A stretch of 64,000 nucleotides of DNA from Candidatus Thiodiazotropha sp. (ex Codakia rugifera) (GTDB taxonomy: Bacteria > Pseudomonadota > Gammaproteobacteria > Chromatiales > Chromatiaceae), in NCBI GenBank assembly GCA_025656675.1, contig JAHXHN010000003.1, positions 434,001-498,000 on the forward strand, given 5' to 3'. The notes below the pieces were generated by a model. That model searched no databases. It was not told the origin of the DNA and saw nothing but the letters and a program-made list of their open reading frames with translations. Shown here in pieces: positions 62,917 to 64,000 of this stretch (the stretch's first letter is position 1; each line of letters opens with the position of its first letter). Both the position numbers and the translations under genes were made by a program.

Positions 62917-64000
62917 TCACTCCCCCCCCGCCTCTTCATCCAGCTTACGCAGAAACTCAAGCTTTTCGCCAATCTTGATTTCCATACCCCTGTCCACGGG
63001 TTGATAGTAACTGCGGTCACACAACGGCTCAGGCAGATAACTTTCACCTGCCGCATAGCCATGAGGTTCATCGTGAGCGTAACGGTATGCTTTGCCGTAG
63101 TCCAAAGACTTCATCAGCTTTGTGGGTGCATTGCGTAGTGCGAGGGGCACTTCAAGGGAGCCGGATGCTTTGGCATCGGAAAGCGCCGCTTTCCAGGCAG
63201 TATAAACAGCATTACTCTTAGGCGCGCAGGCCATATAGACCACAGCCTGAGCGATGGCTAATTCACCTTCTGGACTGCCAAGTCGCTGCTGTGTATCCCA
63301 ACTATTGATTGCTATCTGCAAAGCTCGCGGATCGGCATTGCCGATATCCTCGGAGGCCATGCGAACCACTCGACGACATATATAGAGTGGATCGCAGCCA
63401 CCATCGATCATTCGCGCCAGCCAATAGAGTGCGGCATCAGGCGCAGACCCCCTGACCGACTTATGCAACGCTGAAATCTGATCATAAAAGGCCTCTCCTC
63501 CTTTATCGAAACGGCGCAGCGTACCACTGGCCACCTCCTCTACAATCTGACTACTGATCTCCCCCGACTCGATCAAATCAACTGCAATCTCCAACAGATT
63601 CAATGCTCGTCTTGCATCACCATCGGCCGCTTCCGCCAATAAGGTTCGGGCTGCTTGGTTAATACTCAGACCCTGTCTACCTAATCCATTTTGGGTATCG
63701 CTCAAGGCCTGATCGATGATGCGCTCCAGCTCATCCGAGGTCAGTATCTTGAGGACATAGGTACGGGCACGTGAAAGCAGGGCATTGTTCAGTTCGAAAG
63801 AGGGGTTTTCTGTAGTGGCACCGATAAAGACCACTGTGCCATCCTCGACATGTGGTAGAAAGGCATCCTGCTGAGACTTGTTGAAGCGGTGTACCTCATC
63901 GATAAAGAGGACTGTAGGACGTTGCTCCTGCTGTTTAAACAGCCTTGCCTGCTCTACGGCAGCACGAATATCCTTAACCCCCGACAACACCGCCGAGAGG
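62917..64000 (-). CDS. rarA: Replication-associated recombination protein A, partial
   Basis: AAA+ ATPase of the RarA/MgsA/WRNIP1 family that acts at stalled replication forks. The frame enters from the right edge of the window ([16 protein letters not shown]), so about 80 N-terminal residues with the Walker A motif are missing. Walker B is [21 protein letters not shown], sensor 1 is [24 protein letters not shown], and sensor 2 and the lid region contain [14 protein letters not shown]. The C-terminal tetramerisation domain includes [15 protein letters not shown] and [13 protein letters not shown], with [15 protein letters not shown] and NAPTKLMK signatures. The stop codon is at 62917-62919. 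Confidence 0.95.
   Translation of the reverse strand, partial: LSAVLSGVKDIRAAVEQARLFKQQEQRPTVLFIDEVHRFNKSQQDAFLPHVEDGTVVFIGATTENPSFELNNALLSRARTYVLKILTSDELERIIDQALSDTQNGLGRQGLSINQAARTLLAEAADGDARRALNLLEIAVDLIESGEISSQIVEEVASGTLRRFDKGGEAFYDQISALHKSVRGSAPDAALYWLARMIDGGCDPLYICRRVVRMASEDIGNADPRALQIAINSWDTQQRLGSPEGELAIAQAVVYMACAPKSNAVYTAWKAALSDAKASGSLEVPLALRNAPTKLMKSLDYGKAYRYAHDEPHGYAAGESYLPEPLCDRSYYQPVDRGMEIKIGEKLEFLRKLDEEAGGE

Overview
The window looks like a chromosomal segment of a free-living or symbiotic gammaproteobacterium. The evidence is the OadGAB sodium pump, a QseBC-type two-component pair, HtpX, YheT, the CrcB-DUF190 pair, a seryl-tRNA synthetase and RarA of gammaproteobacterial type, several c-di-GMP genes, and a large c-type cytochrome locus. 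A sulfur-oxidising relative (Sedimenticola/Thiodiazotropha-like) is a reasonable guess from this gene mix, but no single marker here proves it.

Region 1 (1-19090) is core chromosome. It holds a Na+-pumping oxaloacetate decarboxylase operon (oadG-oadA-oadB, minus strand, cut by the window start), a Maf/YceF nucleotide pyrophosphatase, an HDOD protein, a large REC/degenerate-GGDEF/coiled-coil/TM protein, a small protein cluster (DUF2914, YugP-type peptidase, FmdB zinc ribbon, DUF4332), an RRM-like protein, class I FBP aldolase, a Lon-substrate-binding-domain protein, a YheT hydrolase, a two-component system, a glycine-tailed RRM protein and HtpX.

Region 2 (19091-25792) holds a decayed tRNA-Ser fragment, three diguanylate cyclase genes in a row and about 1.5 kb with no recognisable gene.

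Region 3 (25793-45370) is an integrative island of about 19.5 kb at the 3' end of a tRNA-Ser(UGA) gene. It is bounded by a 15-bp direct repeat and carries an internal 17-bp direct repeat near each end. Cargo: a DUF4102-type tyrosine integrase; a compact minus-strand type I restriction-modification operon (hsdM2, a coupled zinc-finger-like ORF, hsdM1, hsdS, hsdR, then a 957-aa membrane protein of unknown function) flanked by two different hsdR remnants; an RHH regulator; an AlpA regulator behind two tandem palindromes; an HTH/zinc protein; a second tyrosine recombinase; and two PD-(D/E)xK nucleases, one with a probable EVE/PUA-like C-terminus. It reads as a defence island that has been rearranged.

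Region 4 (45618-48500) is core: a Bax1-I family membrane protein, a 59-aa membrane protein, serS, DUF190 and crcB.

Region 5 (48855-62723) is the most striking part, a probable electron-transfer locus. The minus strand encodes a b-type-cytochrome-like membrane protein, a 21-CXXCH cytochrome and a 1654-aa cytochrome with 67 CXXCH motifs plus one CX4CH. Beyond a strong terminator lies an AMIN-like/SPOR/TPR/beta-barrel outer-membrane protein. Divergently, the plus strand encodes a membrane-anchored ferredoxin-flavin NAD(P)H oxidoreductase and an exported Sel1/ankyrin protein. Together these could carry electrons from cytoplasmic NAD(P)H or ferredoxin through the inner membrane and across or along the periplasm to the outside; this route is inference. 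The window ends in rarA (5' end missing).
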